Shown here piece by piece: positions 8,024-17,392 of a stretch of 64,000 nucleotides of DNA. This DNA is from UBA1876 sp003446665 (GTDB taxonomy: Bacteria > Synergistota > Synergistia > Synergistales > Thermovirgaceae): NCBI GenBank assembly GCA_040616305.1, contig CP159918.1:930001-994000 (forward strand). Reading direction: 5' to 3'. The notes under the pieces were generated by a model, which ran no database searches, was not told the origin of the DNA, and saw nothing but the letters and a program-made list of their open reading frames with translations. Position 1 is the first letter of the stretch. Every line of letters begins with the position of its first letter. The position numbers and the translations under genes were made by a program.

Positions 8024-9927
8024 TCCGTGAGATGGTAAGAATAGCCGTATGGGGCCTGGCAAGCGACAAGGTCAGGCTCGTGGAGACGCTGCACGAACTT
8101 GGCGTGATACACCTCTTGCAACCAGTCGCGGAACCCCTTACGAGCGAACTTGCAGGCACTTTCAAACGTGTTTCCGCAAAACTCCTGGGTCTTGTCGAAG
8201 CCCTCGAGTGGAACGGGTGGGCCACCCTTACCGATGACGATCTCGAGTCCGCCAGGCGGAGTATGCCCCTTTCCGATGTGAGCGTCATAGAAGAGCTTCA
8301 GCGAAACCTAGACGAATTCAGCGAACGCCTTACCAGGTTGCAGCAAGAAAGAGGGGAAATCAACCAGGAGCTTCAATCTCTTCGACGGGCCCTTAGGATT
8401 GCGCATCACCTGGATGTTTTCTGGAGGGAAGGGAAGGAAGAAGGGCTGGAAGTCCAGTTCTGGTGGATCTATAGGGAAAACCAGGACGAGATGCTGCACC
8501 AGTTGAGGTCCCGGTTGTCGGAAAGAAAACCCGGCGAGAAAATCGTGGCTTTCAGACATCATGAGGTCCGCCTCGATGAAAACGACGTCGTACTCGCGGT
8601 TTCCATATCACCGGAATTTGCCGGAGTCGCCGAGGAAGTTTTCAAAAAGGGCAACGCCGTCTTTTGGAAACCGCCCATCGAGGAAAAAGACCTGCCCTTC
8701 GACAAGGGCCTCGAGAGGATGGAAACCCGTTACAAGCAGTTACCTGCAAGGCTCGAAGAGCTGGATGAGGATCTTAAAAAAACCCGCCAGGAATGGGGCC
8801 CAAGGCTTGGCGTCCTGTACATACTCCTGAACGAGCGGCTCGAAGAGTTTTCCGTAGCTGAAAGCGTGGACCTTGGAGGCAACATCGTATTCATGGAAGG
8901 GTGGGTCCCCGTAGACGCTATGGATTCCCTGGTTGGAACCCTCAGGGAAAAATTCGGCGACAGGGTGCTTCTGGAATGGAGGTACCCAACGGAAAAGGAA
9001 TGGCACTCGGTGCCTACGGCGCTGAAAAACCCTCCGTTGTTCAGGCCCTTTGAGCTGTTCTTGAAACTTTTGCCTACGGTACCTTACAAGGGTATAGACC
9101 CCACCATATTGATAGGCATTTTCTTTCCATTCTTTTCGGGATGCATGATCGGAGACATAGGTTACGGGGCCGTCATCCTTGCCCTTGGTGCATTCCTGGC
9201 CAGAAAGAGCAGGCCTCTTCTTTCTGACATAGGGAAAATACTTGTTTTCGTGAGCGCCTGGAGCATCTTTTGGGGAGTGGCTTACGGGGAATTCTTCGGA
9301 GACGTGGGGCATCGCCTGTTCCACATGGAGCCCCTCTGGCTCGAACGGTCAGAGGTTGTTCTGCCGGTAATGCTATTTACGCTGGGTCTTGGGGTGGTCC
9401 ACGTCATTTTGGGCCTGGTGCTAGGGCTAGTGCAGGGGTTACGCAGCAGGCAAAGGCACATTTGGCTCGAGAAACTTGGCAATCTCATCGTCATCGCCGG
9501 GCTGATAGGTGCCATGGTGGCGGTCAAGGGTTGGCTGCCTGACGGTGTTTTCACTCTGTCAGTCACCATGCTTGTGGTAGGCGTAGTGGTGCTTATTGCA
9601 GGCGGCGGCGTCGGAGGCCTTGTCGAATCAATAGGCGCAGTGGGCAACATGCTCAGTTACATCCGGATAGCGGCCATAGGTCTTTCATCGGCAATACTGG
9701 CTATCGTAGCGACACAGTTCGTCGATGTGTTCGGCGTTACCCTGCTCGGGGTGCTCATCGCGCTGGCCATGCATCTTCTGAATTTTATTCTTGCCCTTGC
9801 CGGTTCGGGGCTTCATTCGGCACGTCTTCAATATGTCGAATTTATGGGCAAGTTCTATTCCGGCGGCGGCAAAGACTATAAACCCTTCGCAAGGAGGAGG
9901 TTAAAATCATGGAAAAAGCCATCATAG
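8020..9927 (+). CDS. atpI: V/A-type ATPase subunit I (stator a-subunit)
   Basis: The 635-residue stator subunit that, with the K ring, forms the ion path. The N-terminal half is a cytoplasmic coiled-coil arm (for example EELQRNLDEFSERLTRLQQER). From about residue 365 there are seven or eight membrane segments, starting LIGIFFPFFSGCMIGDIGYG. The conserved helix SIGAVGNMLSYIRIAAIGLSS contains the family's essential Arg. The TTG at 8020 is favoured as start: GAGGGGAT lies 8 bases upstream, and the codon overlaps the previous stop (TTGA). The ATG at 8032 is the alternative. Confidence 0.93.
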   Translation: MIREMVRIAVWGLASDKVRLVETLHELGVIHLLQPVAEPLTSELAGTFKRVSAKLLGLVEALEWNGWATLTDDDLESARRSMPLSDVSVIEELQRNLDEFSERLTRLQQERGEINQELQSLRRALRIAHHLDVFWREGKEEGLEVQFWWIYRENQDEMLHQLRSRLSERKPGEKIVAFRHHEVRLDENDVVLAVSISPEFAGVAEEVFKKGNAVFWKPPIEEKDLPFDKGLERMETRYKQLPARLEELDEDLKKTRQEWGPRLGVLYILLNERLEEFSVAESVDLGGNIVFMEGWVPVDAMDSLVGTLREKFGDRVLLEWRYPTEKEWHSVPTALKNPPLFRPFELFLKLLPTVPYKGIDPTILIGIFFPFFSGCMIGDIGYGAVILALGAFLARKSRPLLSDIGKILVFVSAWSIFWGVAYGEFFGDVGHRLFHMEPLWLERSEVVLPVMLFTLGLGVVHVILGLVLGLVQGLRSRQRHIWLEKLGNLIVIAGLIGAMVAVKGWLPDGVFTLSVTMLVVGVVVLIAGGGVGGLVESIGAVGNMLSYIRIAAIGLSSAILAIVATQFVDVFGVTLLGVLIALAMHLLNFILALAGSGLHSARLQYVEFMGKFYSGGGKDYKPFARRRLKSWKKPS

Positions 9928-10127
9928 CGATAGCTGCGGCACTGGCAATCGGCCTCCCGGCGCTGGCGACGGCCTTTGCCCAGGCCAAGATCGGAAGCGT
10001 GGGAGCGGGAACGATTGCCGAAAAACCGGAGACAGGCGGCATAATCATAATACTAGAGGCGATCCCGGAGACGATGGTCATCCTCGGCTTCGTTATCGCC
10101 ATCATGCTCATTCTCCAGTTTGCCTGA
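9909..10127 (+). CDS. atpK: V/A-type ATPase subunit K (c-ring proteolipid)
   Basis: A 72-residue two-helix hairpin that forms the rotating membrane ring. Helix 1 spans residues 3-28 and helix 2 residues 44-70. Helix 2 carries the ion-binding carboxylate in LEAIPETMVILG (E54). By register with sodium-binding c-subunits, Q25 in helix 1 and E54-T55 in helix 2 fall where the Ilyobacter c-ring has Q32 and E65-S66, which suggests sodium coupling. An AGGAGG site precedes the ATG. The start overlaps the end of subunit I. Confidence 0.93.
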   Translation: MEKAIIAIAAALAIGLPALATAFAQAKIGSVGAGTIAEKPETGGIIIILEAIPETMVILGFVIAIMLILQFA

Positions 10128-10131
10128 TCCG

Positions 10132-10794
10132 ATGGGCGCGGTCTTCATGGAGGAAATAAAAAACCGGCAGGAACCGGACCTGGAAGCCTTTAAGGAGGCC
10201 CTCAAGGCCGAGTACAAAAAACGCATCGAGGAGATACGAGCTCAATATGAACAGGAGCTTTCGGAAGAGGCTTCCAAAAGGCGACAGGAAGTCGAGCTCC
10301 AGGTGGCCAGGTTGCGAACCGAGCAAAAGAGGCGTTATGAAAAGATGCTGAAGGATGCCCAGGAGAGAATTCTTTCAGATATGAGGCATCGGGCTTCGTC
10401 TTTTGTCAGCGAATCCGTCGGTCGAGCGCTTTCGAAGCTGGAAGAAAGGCTTCACGGCCTGCGCAGTGATCGTGCGGCCTATGTTTCCGCCTTGGGCGAC
10501 CTGGTCGTCGAAGCGCTGGAGGTCATCGGCGAATCCGGCATCGTTTTGGTGGACGAGGGGGAAAGCGCGCTTGTCCCGAAGCTTCCGCAAGTCCGCTTTG
10601 TAGAGGAAGCGGCCCTTGGCGGTTGGGGCGGGTGCATGGTAACCGACGCGGCCACAAAGACACGCGTTGTGGATAATACGTTAAGAACGAGATGGGAGCG
10701 CGCAGAAAAAGAGCTGCGCCTCCTTGTTTCGGGATACTTTGATGACGTTTTTACGATTCTTGAGCGAACCGCCCAGCAATTACGGGTATCTTAA
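10132..10794 (+). CDS. atpE: V/A-type ATPase subunit E (peripheral stalk)
   Basis: About 220 residues. The N-terminal half is a long charged helix (EAFKEALKAEYKKRIEEIRA through RRYEKMLKDAQERI) that pairs with the small stalk protein. The C-terminal half is a compact domain with the family's GGWGGCMVTDAATKTRVVDNTLRTR segment. The start is uncertain: TTG 10120 overlaps atpK, ATG 10132 is used here, and ATG 10147 (MEEIKNRQ) is also possible. None has a clear ribosome-binding site, so translation may depend on coupling to atpK. Confidence 0.9.
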   Translation: MGAVFMEEIKNRQEPDLEAFKEALKAEYKKRIEEIRAQYEQELSEEASKRRQEVELQVARLRTEQKRRYEKMLKDAQERILSDMRHRASSFVSESVGRALSKLEERLHGLRSDRAAYVSALGDLVVEALEVIGESGIVLVDEGESALVPKLPQVRFVEEAALGGWGGCMVTDAATKTRVVDNTLRTRWERAEKELRLLVSGYFDDVFTILERTAQQLRVS

Positions 10795-11818
10795 CGCGCG
10801 GCTTCGTTCGCGAATGACTGAGTTTTTCCCGAAGGAGACGTTTCTGGAACTGGCGTCGGGTAGCGTGGGAGAGCTCGAACTGTTTCTCATCGATAGCAAT
10901 TACGGTGAAAGTTACAGGAAGGGACTCCTCCAGCAGAACCTGTCGCTTAACAGGCGCATTGAAATGGCCCTGGCTCACACCGCGACACGGCGCCTCAAGG
11001 AGGCGAAGGCCTTCGCCGAAGGCGAACCTGCAGATTTTTTCGAGATATTGCTTTCGAGGTCGGACATTTACAACTGCAGGTTGATCCTCAGGGCGTGCAG
11101 GACCGATAGCATAGGTAGCGGCATCGAGCCTTTCTGGCACGGATACGGAGCTCTTCCAGAGACCTTTTTCCAGGATCTCTGGAAAAGCGGCGGCGCCGAG
11201 AAGCTAATCGAAAGGGCCCTTTTATTCGGTCATCCTCTTGCGGTTCAACTGGCACATTCATGCAGAGAGCTTAAGAATTCGGGAAATCTCCTTTTCGCCG
11301 AGCGCCGGCTTTTGGGCGAAATACTAAAGTACTGTTTCGGCATCCTTAAGGCCCACAAGGGGAAAAACGCCGACCTGATGAGAGAATACCTCGGCCGAAT
11401 GATAGACATCTGGAACGTGAATATATTTTCCAGGAGGGAAAACAAGTCCGAAGATGCCCTGAAACTTGACGAACCCTTTCTCGAGGGCGGAGCCTACCTT
11501 TCAAAACGAAGGCTTCAGGAATCGAGGAACCTTCGAGAACTTCTGATAGAGACGCCCTGGCAAAAGGCGATAACAAGACTTTCCGACGAGGGGCCGGCGA
11601 TCCCGCTTCAGAGTGTCATGTCAAGCGATTTTACGTTGTGGCAGTTGAAGCTTTACAGGCACGACCCCCTGGGGATAGAGGTGGCAATCAGCTATGTCGC
11701 CCGCCAGATCACGGAATGGCAGGACCTGAACGTCCTGGTAGCCGGGCTCGAACTCGGATTTGAACCGGAAGAGATTGTTTCGAGGCTGACTTTTGCGGAG
11801 GACAAGGACAAGGCATGA
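10742..11818 (+). CDS. atpC: V/A-type ATPase subunit C (central rotor, d-like)
   Basis: A 358-residue all-helical protein of the NtpC/V-ATPase d family, which caps the K ring and links it to the DF shaft. It begins FLSEPPSNYGYLNARLRSR, the typical 'Y.y.nARlR.m' opening of the family, and is rich in three-helix repeats. It overlaps the end of subunit E by 53 bases in another frame if the ATG at 10742 is right. That is an unusually long overlap, and a start near ATG 10814 (MTEFFPKE) cannot be excluded. Confidence 0.88.
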   Translation: MTFLRFLSEPPSNYGYLNARLRSRMTEFFPKETFLELASGSVGELELFLIDSNYGESYRKGLLQQNLSLNRRIEMALAHTATRRLKEAKAFAEGEPADFFEILLSRSDIYNCRLILRACRTDSIGSGIEPFWHGYGALPETFFQDLWKSGGAEKLIERALLFGHPLAVQLAHSCRELKNSGNLLFAERRLLGEILKYCFGILKAHKGKNADLMREYLGRMIDIWNVNIFSRRENKSEDALKLDEPFLEGGAYLSKRRLQESRNLRELLIETPWQKAITRLSDEGPAIPLQSVMSSDFTLWQLKLYRHDPLGIEVAISYVARQITEWQDLNVLVAGLELGFEPEEIVSRLTFAEDKDKA

Positions 11819-12084
11819 AAAACACTGAGCAGGAAAGGGTCCTGGTGGCCGGGCGGGAATACTTTATAGACCTGTGGGCACTTTGCGGCTTCGAGCCTTT
11901 CCTGTGCGAAAAACCGGAGGACCTTTACGAGGCCATGCGCGCCGGTTTCGACGAGGACGTGGCACTGGTTTTGATCGAAGAGCAATGGTATGAAGGGCTG
12001 CCCGAGTTGTTGAAAAGGCGGATAGACGTTTCTGCCAAGCCTTCCTGGATCGTCTTCCCCTCGCTGAAGCCCTTCAGGGAGTGA
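11815..12084 (+). CDS. atpF: V/A-type ATPase subunit F
   Basis: An 89-residue small shaft subunit. It begins with a beta strand (RVLVAGREYFIDLWALCGFEP) and has the family's D-V-A-L-V-L-I-E-E strand (residues 41-48) followed by PSWIVFPSLK. Family members bind the lower end of subunit D and couple to the K ring through C. It overlaps subunit C by 4 bases (ATGA) and ends one base before the GTG of subunit A. Confidence 0.88.
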   Translation: MKNTEQERVLVAGREYFIDLWALCGFEPFLCEKPEDLYEAMRAGFDEDVALVLIEEQWYEGLPELLKRRIDVSAKPSWIVFPSLKPFRE

Positions 12085-12085
12085 T

Positions 12086-13855
12086 GTGTCCTTTATGGAA
12101 AAGCCGGGAATTATCACAGGAATAACGGGTCCGGTCGTCAAGGCCCGGACAGATGCCTCGGTTTCGCTTTACGAGGTAGTCCATGTGGGGGAAAAACGTC
12201 TCCTTGGTGAAGTTGTCAGGATAGACGGACCGAGGGTCGACCTGCAGGTTTATGAGGACACCTCGGGTATGCGCATAGGCGAACCCGTGGCCTTTACGGG
12301 CGACCTGCTTTCCGTCGAATTGGGGCCGGGCCTTTTGGGAGGGGTCCTGGACGGCATAGGCAGGCCCCTTCACGCCCTCGCCGAGAGCGGCATATTCATC
12401 GGTACCGGCATAGAAGCCCCTGCGGTACCTCAAGACCTCTTGTGGGAATTTGAGCCGTTGGTGAAAGAAGGAGACGAGATCGGCCCTGGCGATGCCTTCG
12501 GCTTTGTAACGGAGCGCACGGTCTTTCGTCACATGATCATGGTTCACCCGGAGGCAAGGCCGGGCCGGGTCTTGAACATCAAGTCGAAGGGCAAGTACAC
12601 GCCCCGTGATATGCTCGTGGAGACGGATTCCGGATATTCGGGTGGACTCACCCAGAAATGGCATGTCAGGAAAGGACGCCCCTACAAGCGCCGTCTGGGC
12701 TTTTCGGAGCCTTTGGTTACAGGCCAGAGGGTGATCGATACCCTTTTCCCCCTGGCCCTGGGAGGGGCCGCCGTAGTGCCGGGCGGGTTCGGAACGGGCA
12801 AGACAGTCACGCAGCAATCCCTCGCCAAGTGGTGCAGCGCGGATATCATCGTTTATATCGGGTGCGGCGAAAGGGGAAACGAGATGACCGAGGTCCTCGA
12901 AGAGTTTCCCGAACTTCAGGATCCCCATTCCGGGAGGCCCCTGCTCGACAGGATGGTCCTGATCGCCAACACCTCCAACATGCCCGTGGCCGCACGTGAA
13001 TCGAGTATTTACCTCGGAATGACCATTGCGGAATATTTCCGGGACCAGGGCCGTAACGTGGCGATAATGTCGGACTCCACTTCCCGTTGGGCCGAGGCTT
13101 TGAGAGAGATAGCGGGGCGACTTGAAGAAATGCCCGGAGAAGAAGGTTACCCTGCCTATCTTTCTTCGCGTTTGTCGCAATATTACGAACGCGCAGGCAG
13201 GGTTGAGCCCATAGGCAAGGAAGCAGGGGCCGGTTCCGTTACCGTGATTAATGCCGTATCACCGGCGGGGGGGGATTTTTCCGAACCCGTTACCCAGGCC
13301 AGTCTACGTCTTTCAGGGACCTTTTGGGCTTTGGACAAGTCCCTTGCCCAGCAAAGACACTTTCCTTCCATCAACTGGAAGCAAAGTTTTTCCCTTTACG
13401 AAAAGAGCCTCGGCCGCTGGTTCGCCGAAAGGCTTGGCGAAAAGTGGCATGACGATGTGGCTTACCTGAGGGACCTCCTTGACATGGAAAAGAACCTGCA
13501 GGAGCTTGTCCAGATTGTCGGAAGGGATGCTCTGACAGAAGAAGACAAGTGGAAACTGCATTTGGGCGGGCTTGTCCGCGTCGCCTATCTCCAGCAAAAC
13601 GCCTTTGACCCGAACGACGCCTATTGTTCCCTTGAAAAGCAGCACCTCCTGCTCGATTGCCTCAGACGCCTGGACCAAATCGTCCACTCGAGGATCGAAG
13701 ACGGACTGCTCTTCCACCAGGTGCAGGAAAGGCCTCTTGCAGCGGATCTCCTTGCTTTATTGAGAGAAGAAGAAACGACCATGAAAGAAAGGATAGATGT
13801 CTTCCTTGAAGGTCTCAGGGATGCATTGAGCAAGATGGAGGTGGCCTTCGAATGA
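12086..13855 (+). CDS. atpA: V/A-type ATPase catalytic subunit A
   Basis: 589-residue catalytic subunit. The P-loop is GGFGTGKT (about residue 233), and the Walker B region reads VAIMSDSTSRWAEALRE. The large non-homologous insertion typical of A subunits (residues 115-190, including WEFEPLVKEGDEIGPGDAFG) is present, and the catalytic Glu lies in IGCGERGNEM. The start is GTG 12086 (VSFMEKPGIITGITGPVV), 5 bases after AGGGAG; no ATG fits better. Confidence 0.96.
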   Translation: MSFMEKPGIITGITGPVVKARTDASVSLYEVVHVGEKRLLGEVVRIDGPRVDLQVYEDTSGMRIGEPVAFTGDLLSVELGPGLLGGVLDGIGRPLHALAESGIFIGTGIEAPAVPQDLLWEFEPLVKEGDEIGPGDAFGFVTERTVFRHMIMVHPEARPGRVLNIKSKGKYTPRDMLVETDSGYSGGLTQKWHVRKGRPYKRRLGFSEPLVTGQRVIDTLFPLALGGAAVVPGGFGTGKTVTQQSLAKWCSADIIVYIGCGERGNEMTEVLEEFPELQDPHSGRPLLDRMVLIANTSNMPVAARESSIYLGMTIAEYFRDQGRNVAIMSDSTSRWAEALREIAGRLEEMPGEEGYPAYLSSRLSQYYERAGRVEPIGKEAGAGSVTVINAVSPAGGDFSEPVTQASLRLSGTFWALDKSLAQQRHFPSINWKQSFSLYEKSLGRWFAERLGEKWHDDVAYLRDLLDMEKNLQELVQIVGRDALTEEDKWKLHLGGLVRVAYLQQNAFDPNDAYCSLEKQHLLLDCLRRLDQIVHSRIEDGLLFHQVQERPLAADLLALLREEETTMKERIDVFLEGLRDALSKMEVAFE

Positions 13856-15243
13856 CCACGCTCTACAGGGAAGGCAGCCGTGCCGTACGCGGCGTGAGTG
13901 GGCCCCTCATTTTCGTGGAAAACGTCCCCGGCGCCGGTTTCGGGGAGCTGGTCTCCATAGAGGCTGACGGGCACCGGCTTTCGGGACAGATACTTGATGT
14001 GGAGGAAGGACTTTGCATCATACAAGTCTTCGAGGACACCATTGGTGTCAGGTCAGGCAAAACCACGGTCTGGCTGGAGAAAGACATAGCGAAAATTCCC
14101 GTAGGCAGGAGTTTGTTGGGGAGGATATTAAACGGCAGGGGAAAACCCATAGATGGGCTTGGTGAAATAGGGTACGTGGAGGACGAACTTCCCGTGCATG
14201 GGCTTCCCCTTAATCCTGTAAAAAGATCCAGCCCCAACGCGTTTGTCCAGACGGGCATCTCGTCCATAGACATCATGAATACCCTCGTCAGGGGGCAGAA
14301 ACTCCCCATTTTCTCGGGTTCAGGGCTTCCGGCGGGCCAAATAACCGCGCAGATCGTAAATAACGCGACGGTGCCTTCCGCGGCGTCCAAGTTCCTCGTG
14401 GTGTTCGCCGCCATGGGTATTACCTCGAGGGAAGCGGATTTCTTCGTCGACGCGTTCAGCTCTTCCGGTGCGGTGGATCACGGCGTGTTTTTCATAAACA
14501 CCGCCGGCGAGTCGGCTGTGGAAAGGATCCTGACGCCGCGACTGGCTCTGACGGCGGCGGAGTATTTCGCCTACAATTTGGGCTACGACGTACTGGTGGT
14601 AATGACCGACATGTTGTATTATTGCGAGTCCCTGAGGGAGATCGGGGCCGCGCGCGAGGAAGTTCCGGGCCGCAGAGGCTTTCCCGGTTACATGTATTCG
14701 GACCTTGCGAGCATCTACGAGCGGGCGGGCTGTGTCTCTGGGAGGCCCGGAAGCATAACGCAGATTCCGATCATCACCATGCCCGACGACGACATGACTC
14801 ATCCCGTGGTGGACCTTTCCGGCTATATCACCGAAGGGCAGATAGTGCTTGACAGGAGCCTTGCCGACAGGGGGGTTTACCCCCCCATAAATGTACTGCC
14901 GAGTTTGAGCAGGTTAATGAACAAGGGTATAGGAAAGAACAAGACGACGGAAGAACACAGGGCGCTTGCAGACCAGCTATACGCCAGTTACGCACGCGCG
15001 AAGGAGGTAGAAAGGCTCCGTCTGATAGTAGGCGATGACGGCCTGACCAATGACGAACGGCAATTCCTGAAATTCGGAGCTGTTTTTGAGAAAAACTTTC
15101 TACATCAGGGAGAAGGGTCCAGAAACCTCGAGGAATCCCTTCAGGCCTCCTGGCAATGCCTTTTTACCCTGCCCGACGAGTTGCTTTTCAAACTTCCTCC
15201 TTCGGTCATAAGGCAGAAGATAAGAAAGGCGGCAAGTCAATGA
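13852..15243 (+). CDS. atpB: V/A-type ATPase regulatory subunit B
   Basis: 463 residues. It alternates with A in the headpiece and binds but does not efficiently hydrolyse nucleotide. It lacks a canonical P-loop: the corresponding segment is FSGSGLPAGQITAQI. It has the family's MTDMLYYCESLREI and the PGRRGFPGYMYSDLASIYERAG sequence. The ATG overlaps the stop of subunit A by 4 bases. Confidence 0.96.
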   Translation: MTTLYREGSRAVRGVSGPLIFVENVPGAGFGELVSIEADGHRLSGQILDVEEGLCIIQVFEDTIGVRSGKTTVWLEKDIAKIPVGRSLLGRILNGRGKPIDGLGEIGYVEDELPVHGLPLNPVKRSSPNAFVQTGISSIDIMNTLVRGQKLPIFSGSGLPAGQITAQIVNNATVPSAASKFLVVFAAMGITSREADFFVDAFSSSGAVDHGVFFINTAGESAVERILTPRLALTAAEYFAYNLGYDVLVVMTDMLYYCESLREIGAAREEVPGRRGFPGYMYSDLASIYERAGCVSGRPGSITQIPIITMPDDDMTHPVVDLSGYITEGQIVLDRSLADRGVYPPINVLPSLSRLMNKGIGKNKTTEEHRALADQLYASYARAKEVERLRLIVGDDGLTNDERQFLKFGAVFEKNFLHQGEGSRNLEESLQASWQCLFTLPDELLFKLPPSVIRQKIRKAASQ

Positions 15244-15914
15244 ACGGTCACAGGCCCCCAACGAGGGACACCGTTATGGATCTTCGCAGGCAGACGGAGA
15301 TCGTAAAATTCGGCAAAAGTCTTCTCGAAAGAAAGAAGGATGCGCTGCTCAGGGCGATCGACGAAGACAGGAGGGCCATGGCGAGGGTTGAGCGGGAATT
15401 TATGGACCATGTGAGAAAAACGGCTTACAGCTACGGCATAGTGAGGATGTTCGAGGGGTCCTCTTTCATCAGGCTTCTAGCCGTGGGGCGGAAGACGGTT
15501 ACCGTGAGCAGTGAGCGTTGTAACCTAATGGGCTGTACCTACTACCAGTATAAACCACACAAAAGCGAGACTGGGATCCCCCTGGAGGAATCGTCGATGG
15601 ATCCTGCCCTGACCTCCCCTTATGTAGATGAGCTAATGGAGCACCTGAGGTGGGCGGAGCGGCTTTTGTGGACCTACATAAACCTGAAGCTGAAAATAAG
15701 TGCCCTGGAGAAGGAACTGAAAAAGACCATGCACAAGGTGAACACCCTGGAACATACGGTACTGCCCGATTTGCGAAACGATCTGAAACGAATAGTGGAT
15801 ATACTAGACGAACGCGAGCGGCAGGAAAGATTTGCCGTAAAGAAATTCTCTAAAAAAAAGAAGGCCTCGAAGGTGCGTCCTTCGGAAAAAGGCCTGAAAG
15901 AAGCTGGTTCATGA
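15240..15914 (+). CDS. atpD: V/A-type ATPase subunit D (central shaft)
   Basis: 224 residues forming the antiparallel coiled-coil rotor shaft. The N-terminal helix includes RDTVMDLRRQTEIVKFGKSLLERKKDALL and the C-terminal helix LKISALEKELKKTMHKVNTLEHTVLPDL; residues between fold as a beta hairpin. The ATG at 15240 overlaps the atpB stop. An upstream in-frame extension runs inside atpB and is not conserved. The Lys-rich tail (KKFSKKKKASK) is typical. It closes the ATPase operon and overlaps rlmH by 4 bases. Confidence 0.92.
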   Translation: MNGHRPPTRDTVMDLRRQTEIVKFGKSLLERKKDALLRAIDEDRRAMARVEREFMDHVRKTAYSYGIVRMFEGSSFIRLLAVGRKTVTVSSERCNLMGCTYYQYKPHKSETGIPLEESSMDPALTSPYVDELMEHLRWAERLLWTYINLKLKISALEKELKKTMHKVNTLEHTVLPDLRNDLKRIVDILDERERQERFAVKKFSKKKKASKVRPSEKGLKEAGS

Positions 15915-16375
15915 AGGTTCGCATACGTGTCGTTGGAGCTCCCAAGACGCACTATTACAGGGAAGGAATGGAAGATTACCTCCGTCGCCTCCAAAAGTAT
16001 CTTCCGGTATCCCTGGAATTTGTGCGGGAAAAAAGCGGGCGAAGTGATAAAGCCCGTGCAGTGCGTGAGGAAAGCCTTAATCTGCTCGATGGAGTGCCAG
16101 AAAGGGATCACGTGGTCTTGCTGGATGTCAAAGGGCAGGCCAGAGGAAGCGTCGAGTTTTCAAAATGGCTTTACAGGGTCCTGGGACAAACCCGGGGCTC
16201 TCTTGTTTTCTGCATTGGCGGTCCTTATGGAGTTTCCAGAAAGCTGATTGACCGGGCGGATTCGAGGATATCCCTTTCGTCCATGACCCTCCCTCATGAA
16301 ATGTGCCTCCTCTTGCTTCTCGAACAGCTTTACAGGGCGGCTACCATTCAGGCAGGAGGTTCCTACCATCATTGA
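15911..16375 (+). CDS. rlmH: RlmH, 23S rRNA pseudouridine-1915 N3-methyltransferase
   Basis: A 154-residue SPOUT-class methyltransferase that modifies pseudouridine 1915 in helix 69. The SAM-binding knot shows LVFCIGGPYGVS and SLSSMTLPHEMCLLLLLEQLYRA, and the protein ends with the conserved GGSYHH tail. The ATG overlaps the atpD stop. It connects the ATPase operon to ybaB-recR. Confidence 0.95.
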   Translation: MKVRIRVVGAPKTHYYREGMEDYLRRLQKYLPVSLEFVREKSGRSDKARAVREESLNLLDGVPERDHVVLLDVKGQARGSVEFSKWLYRVLGQTRGSLVFCIGGPYGVSRKLIDRADSRISLSSMTLPHEMCLLLLLEQLYRAATIQAGGSYHH

Positions 16376-16436
16376 TTGAACCTGGACTAGGCATTAGAAT
16401 GCTTTTGACGCAGGTTTCAAAGAAAGGATGATAACC

Positions 16437-16745
16437 ATGAAAATGGAACAAATGCTCAAGCAGGCGCAGAAAATGCAAGCAGAAATCGCCAGGATCCAGG
16501 AAGAACTGTCCAGGGAAGTAGTGGAAGGTTCTTCCGGCGGCGGCATGGTTCGAGTTTCGGCTAACGGACAGGGGGAAATCCTTGCGATCAATATCGAAAA
16601 GGACGTAATCGATCCCGAAGAAAAGGAAATGCTCGAAGACCTCGTAATAGCTGCAATTCACGATGCGGTGGAAAAGAGCAAGGAACTCGCCCAGTCTCGC
16701 CTCGGCAAAATTGGACAGGGACTGGGTATCCCGGGCTTTATGTAG
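16437..16745 (+). CDS. ybaB: YbaB/EbfC nucleoid-associated protein
   Basis: A 102-residue DNA-binding homodimer with an N-terminal helix (MKMEQMLKQAQKMQAEIARIQEEL), a central sheet (VEGSSGGGMVRVSANGQGEI) and a C-terminal helix. The ATG at 16437 is favoured because AAAGGAT (16423-16429) is well spaced; the ATG at 16428 overlaps that site. Its position directly before recR is a widespread bacterial arrangement. Confidence 0.93.
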   Translation: MKMEQMLKQAQKMQAEIARIQEELSREVVEGSSGGGMVRVSANGQGEILAINIEKDVIDPEEKEMLEDLVIAAIHDAVEKSKELAQSRLGKIGQGLGIPGFM

Positions 16746-16756
16746 GGGATGCAGAC

Positions 16757-17386
16757 GTGACGAGAGGACCGCTTGAACAGACCGTCCGTCTTTTGGGCAA
16801 GCTCCCAGGCGTAGGTGAGAAGACGGCGCGCCGGTTTGCCCTTTATATCCTGCAACAGCCCAGGACTTTTACGAGAGAGCTTGCCTCGGCCCTGCTCGAG
16901 CTGAGGGAGCAAACGATACCGTGCTCGGTCTGTGGAAACATTACCACGGAAGAAGAGGACCCATGCCCGATCTGCAGCGATCCATTGAGGGACCGCTCGA
17001 TGCTTTGCGTCCTCGAATCCGTGGAGGACATGTTGAGCTTCGAACAATCGGGCGCCTATTCGGGTCTTTACTTCATCCTCGGAGGGCGTGTCTCGCCACT
17101 GGACGGGGAAGATCTGGATCCGAAAAGGATAGATGCGCTAAAAGAATACGTGGTGTCAGGGGCATTCACGGAAGTGATCATCGCCACAAATCCCAGGGTA
17201 GAAGGGGACTTGACGTTTTTTACAGTTCTCGACGCTCTCGACGACTGTGATGTTAAAGTGACGAGGCTGGCTTTCGGACTACCCCTGGGCGGCAGTATTG
17301 GATATGCCGACAGGGTGACCCTGCATGCCTCTTTAGAGTCACGGGTAGATGCCAGACAACATGACAAAAAGACAGGAAGGGAGTGA
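16757..17386 (+). CDS. recR: Recombination mediator RecR
   Basis: 209 residues. It works with RecO and RecF to load RecA on gapped DNA. Domains in order: helix-hairpin-helix (LPGVGEKTARRFALYIL), a C4 zinc finger (CSVCGNITTEEEDPCPIC), a TOPRIM fold (LCVLESVEDMLSFEQS) and the C-terminal Walker-like GLPLGGSIGYAD. It starts with GTG 16757, with AGGGGA 7 bases upstream. The C-terminal tail is a little longer and more polar than usual. Confidence 0.95.
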   Translation: MTRGPLEQTVRLLGKLPGVGEKTARRFALYILQQPRTFTRELASALLELREQTIPCSVCGNITTEEEDPCPICSDPLRDRSMLCVLESVEDMLSFEQSGAYSGLYFILGGRVSPLDGEDLDPKRIDALKEYVVSGAFTEVIIATNPRVEGDLTFFTVLDALDDCDVKVTRLAFGLPLGGSIGYADRVTLHASLESRVDARQHDKKTGRE

Positions 17387-17392
17387 AGCTCT

